Positions 61,689 to 64,000 of a DNA stretch of 64,000 nucleotides are shown piece after piece (position 1 is the first letter of the stretch; every line of letters starts with the position of its first letter). The DNA is from Arctopsyche grandis (taxonomy: Eukaryota > Arthropoda > Insecta > Trichoptera > Hydropsychidae), in contig NC_135357.1 of the NCBI RefSeq assembly GCF_051622035.1, positions 14,066,001 to 14,130,000 of the forward strand, in the 5' to 3' direction. Under the pieces are notes generated by a model, which ran no database searches, was not told the origin of the DNA, and was given only the letters and a program-made list of their open reading frames with translations. The position numbers and the translations under genes were made by a program.

Positions 61689-61830
61689 CAGGGGCTGTGG
61701 AGTTGGACTACAAAATTTCAGTGATATTAATTTTTCTCGTGTGCAATATATCATCTTTGTTGAATGTTGGAATAATTTAATAATTGAATAATTTGTTTTT
61801 CGTGCGATATATTAATTATTATATCGCACG
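61689..61830. mobile_element. Truncated hAT element, CAGGGGCTGTGGAGTTGG end (copy 3) with a hairpin
   Basis: CAGGGGCTGTGGAGTTGGA matches the left end of the family at 7135-7864. No right end was found, so the copy is truncated. A perfect 11-bp hairpin (CGTGCGATATA and its inverse, 61801-61830) marks the point where similarity is lost. Confidence 0.5.
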
Positions 61831-62100
61831 TACATTATAGTGTACATTATTTTTATGAAAGTGAATAAGGTGAAAATTATAGTTCAATCAATTAGCACTC
61901 TATTTCAATTTTGTATTTCGCTTTATTTTCGTATAAAATATATGGTTTAAAAATTGTTTCATGAATATCGCATTCATAAGAAAATCGCAAGATCAATCAA
62001 AGATTTTCATACTTAATTCAAATACACAGTTCTGGGAAATCAATTACTAGTATTCCAAATGCGTTTGAGAATTCATTATCCATATTTATTTTGCTATAGG
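61831..62100. other. AT-rich non-coding DNA
   Basis: Nothing recognised. Confidence 0.35.
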
Positions 62101-62166
62101 TACATACATACATACATACATACATACATACATACATACATACATACATACATACATACATACATA
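62101..62166 (+). repeat. (TACA)16 microsatellite
   Basis: About sixteen uninterrupted TACA units. Confidence 0.95.
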
Positions 62167-64000
62167 AAGCATCAATTTCATAATATTATAATTTTACGTA
62201 AGCCATTAGGCACAGAAGCCCCCCATCAACATCATAAAATTTGGACAGTATAAATACTTTATATTCATACTTTTTTACTGAGCCCTTTTTGCGAAAGCAT
62301 TGTTTGACACCACGTGCGATTTAACGCACCCCGCGAAATTCCCTCTTTCAGCCTATTATGGCCGAAATTTGCGATTTTCACAATTACCCCGGGTGCTGTT
62401 TTAGGGTATTGGCCGTCTCAAATATCCAACAGATGCTGCGCGTTCATTCTTAAGAGGCGACGACAAAAGGTTAATGTGCCCCGCTTTCGTCGCATAATTC
62501 ACGCCCGAAATACATTTTTTCCTCTCTGATCATTCGCGCTATCATTGTGATTGCACGTGTCCACAACGCGGTGTAAACTTACAACGCATATAACTGTACA
62601 TCGAGTGCAGTAAGGGTTAAAAGGGTAGAATGCGTCACGCGATGAACAAAAACAGCTCGCACAAAAGGTCACATGTATACGGTTCATTCTTAGTGGGAAT
62701 CTGTAACGGGAGTGTGTGAGGATTTCTTTGGTAAATTTTCCTACCTTGTATTGAATCGCACTTTGACGTCGATTGGTTTTGGCTCGATAAAATATTGTTA
62801 AATGAACGTTTCAATTTCACGACCCCTAATAGATGTTATTGAATGTAGTTAATGATAATATTAATTAGTGGATAGGATGAATGGAAGACGTTATGAAATG
62901 GCTTTACCTTGTTATGGGTGATGGCGATGATATTATATTATATTTCATAATATGTATTAAAGTGATATCTATTGGACGGATTTAAAAGAAAATCAATACA
63001 TCACTAGTTTTTTTTATATCACGTAATACATTTCTTTTAAACGAATAACTTTAAATAAGCTTGATATCTGTATATGAAGGAAAATTATGTACATACGTAC
63101 ATACATACATATAGGTATAATATGTACACATTTCATTACCTTTTGATAAGAATGTGAGGTTTTGTTCAAATGAGCTAAATTTCAAGTAGGTACTATTAAT
63201 TAACTATTGTTTCGACGATTTGAAGTTTGAAGAGCCTGTCTGTCTGCCCAACTATCTATACTGTCGTTTTTTCCTTGGGAAATGTGATCAAATAATATTT
63301 AAATTAGATGACATATGTATAACTTTTATATACATATATACATACATATATTGTTTATTGTTAGTACAATACATTGTTATTTAAAATTAATATCCAAGAA
63401 GTGTTTTAAGTGTTTTAAGTGTTCCAAGAAGTAACCTTTTAAATTTCGGTATGATGAATCGAGCCGTCTTTTGCGACACGCAAACATATTTTACCTTCGA
63501 TGAAAAAATCCATCTATTTAATACGATCATACGTACACACACTCACACATACGCACCTGTCGTGTCACTAAAACGCGATACATTAATAACTTTGACAAGT
63601 TACAGTATAAAGGATGAATGGCTACATTTATGAGATATCCGGAGGGTGTGTGAAGCCAGGATGAACGATGACGATGAAAAAGCCAAAAGGGACGCGCTAA
63701 AGAGGAAAGGGGTAGGCAAAAAATTAATTTCAAAACGGGGCTAAGCGAGGATATCCCGTCGCGCAATAGACCCACCCGCGCCATATAAAAGGACAAACAA
63801 TAAATTATTTACGAGCCGTTATTTATTATTCTCGTCATCTAAATTTAGTTATAAATGGAGGCCGATCGGCCGTATCCTCACCTCCCCTCTGCATAGTGTT
63901 AATTTTGAGATGTGTGAGGCTGCGGGGGTGGGAAGGGGAGTGTTGACGGTGGTGGTCTCGGTGGGGGTAATTGGTGAAACTGTCTCGTGCGGGTAACTTT
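62167..64000. other. Non-coding DNA with GC-balanced islands
   Basis: Islands lie at 62300-62680 and 63630-64000 (G-rich near the window end). A TAAGGGTTAA motif lies at 62611-62620. The rest is AT-rich with ACATACGTACATACAT patches. No gene recognised. Confidence 0.35.

Noticed and set aside
62101..62166. Regular TACA units as a CRISPR-like or satellite array
   Set aside because: It is a plain tetranucleotide microsatellite without spacers.

Overview
The window reads as AT-rich, non-coding nuclear DNA of an insect or related arthropod. It has no dense gene layout, no operons, no ribosomal RNA, no CRISPR array and no viral gene set. The evidence is a eukaryotic signal-peptide exon with a splice donor, many short transposable elements of insect type (hAT, Helitron, piggyBac-like TTAA elements, RTE-like and other LINE fragments, a tRNA-derived SINE), and a palindromic TACATATGTA-type microsatellite that recurs throughout. 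The order cannot be fixed from sequence alone.

Layout. Positions 1-5518 look like the 5' part of one plus-strand gene. There is a GC-rich stretch ending at a perfect splice-donor-like site (758/759), a second GC-rich promoter or leader-like stretch (about 2980-3680), and one convincing short coding exon (ATG at 5461, donor at 5518/5519) encoding a signal peptide and ending in phase 1. No later coding exon was recognised, so positions 5519-64000 are best read as the first part of an intron of at least 58 kb. A strong zero-length-exon (recursive splice) candidate lies at 51473/51474.

The intron is a graveyard of transposons. hAT-type elements are at 7135-7864, 18180-18337, 19772-20692, about 20698-21537, 24547-25120, 46672-47028, 47323-47687, 55684-56946 and 56991-57602, several with 8-bp target duplications. 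Helitron-like elements with A|TC...CTAG|T ends are at 3973-4192, 4507-4696, 23392-24317 and 27385-27610, with partial copies elsewhere. LINE C-terminal fragments are at 2440-2830, 9880-10041, 22104-22400 and 43824-44381. Other inverted-repeat elements are at 9399-10068 (with a nested LINE), 11949-12112, 12765-13005, 26547-27133, 28210-28364 and 39389-39793. A 440-bp near-perfect palindrome sits at 51505-51944.

Between the elements are unique, more GC-balanced islands that could be intronic regulatory DNA, but nothing in the sequence proves it. No complete functional gene is contained in the window.
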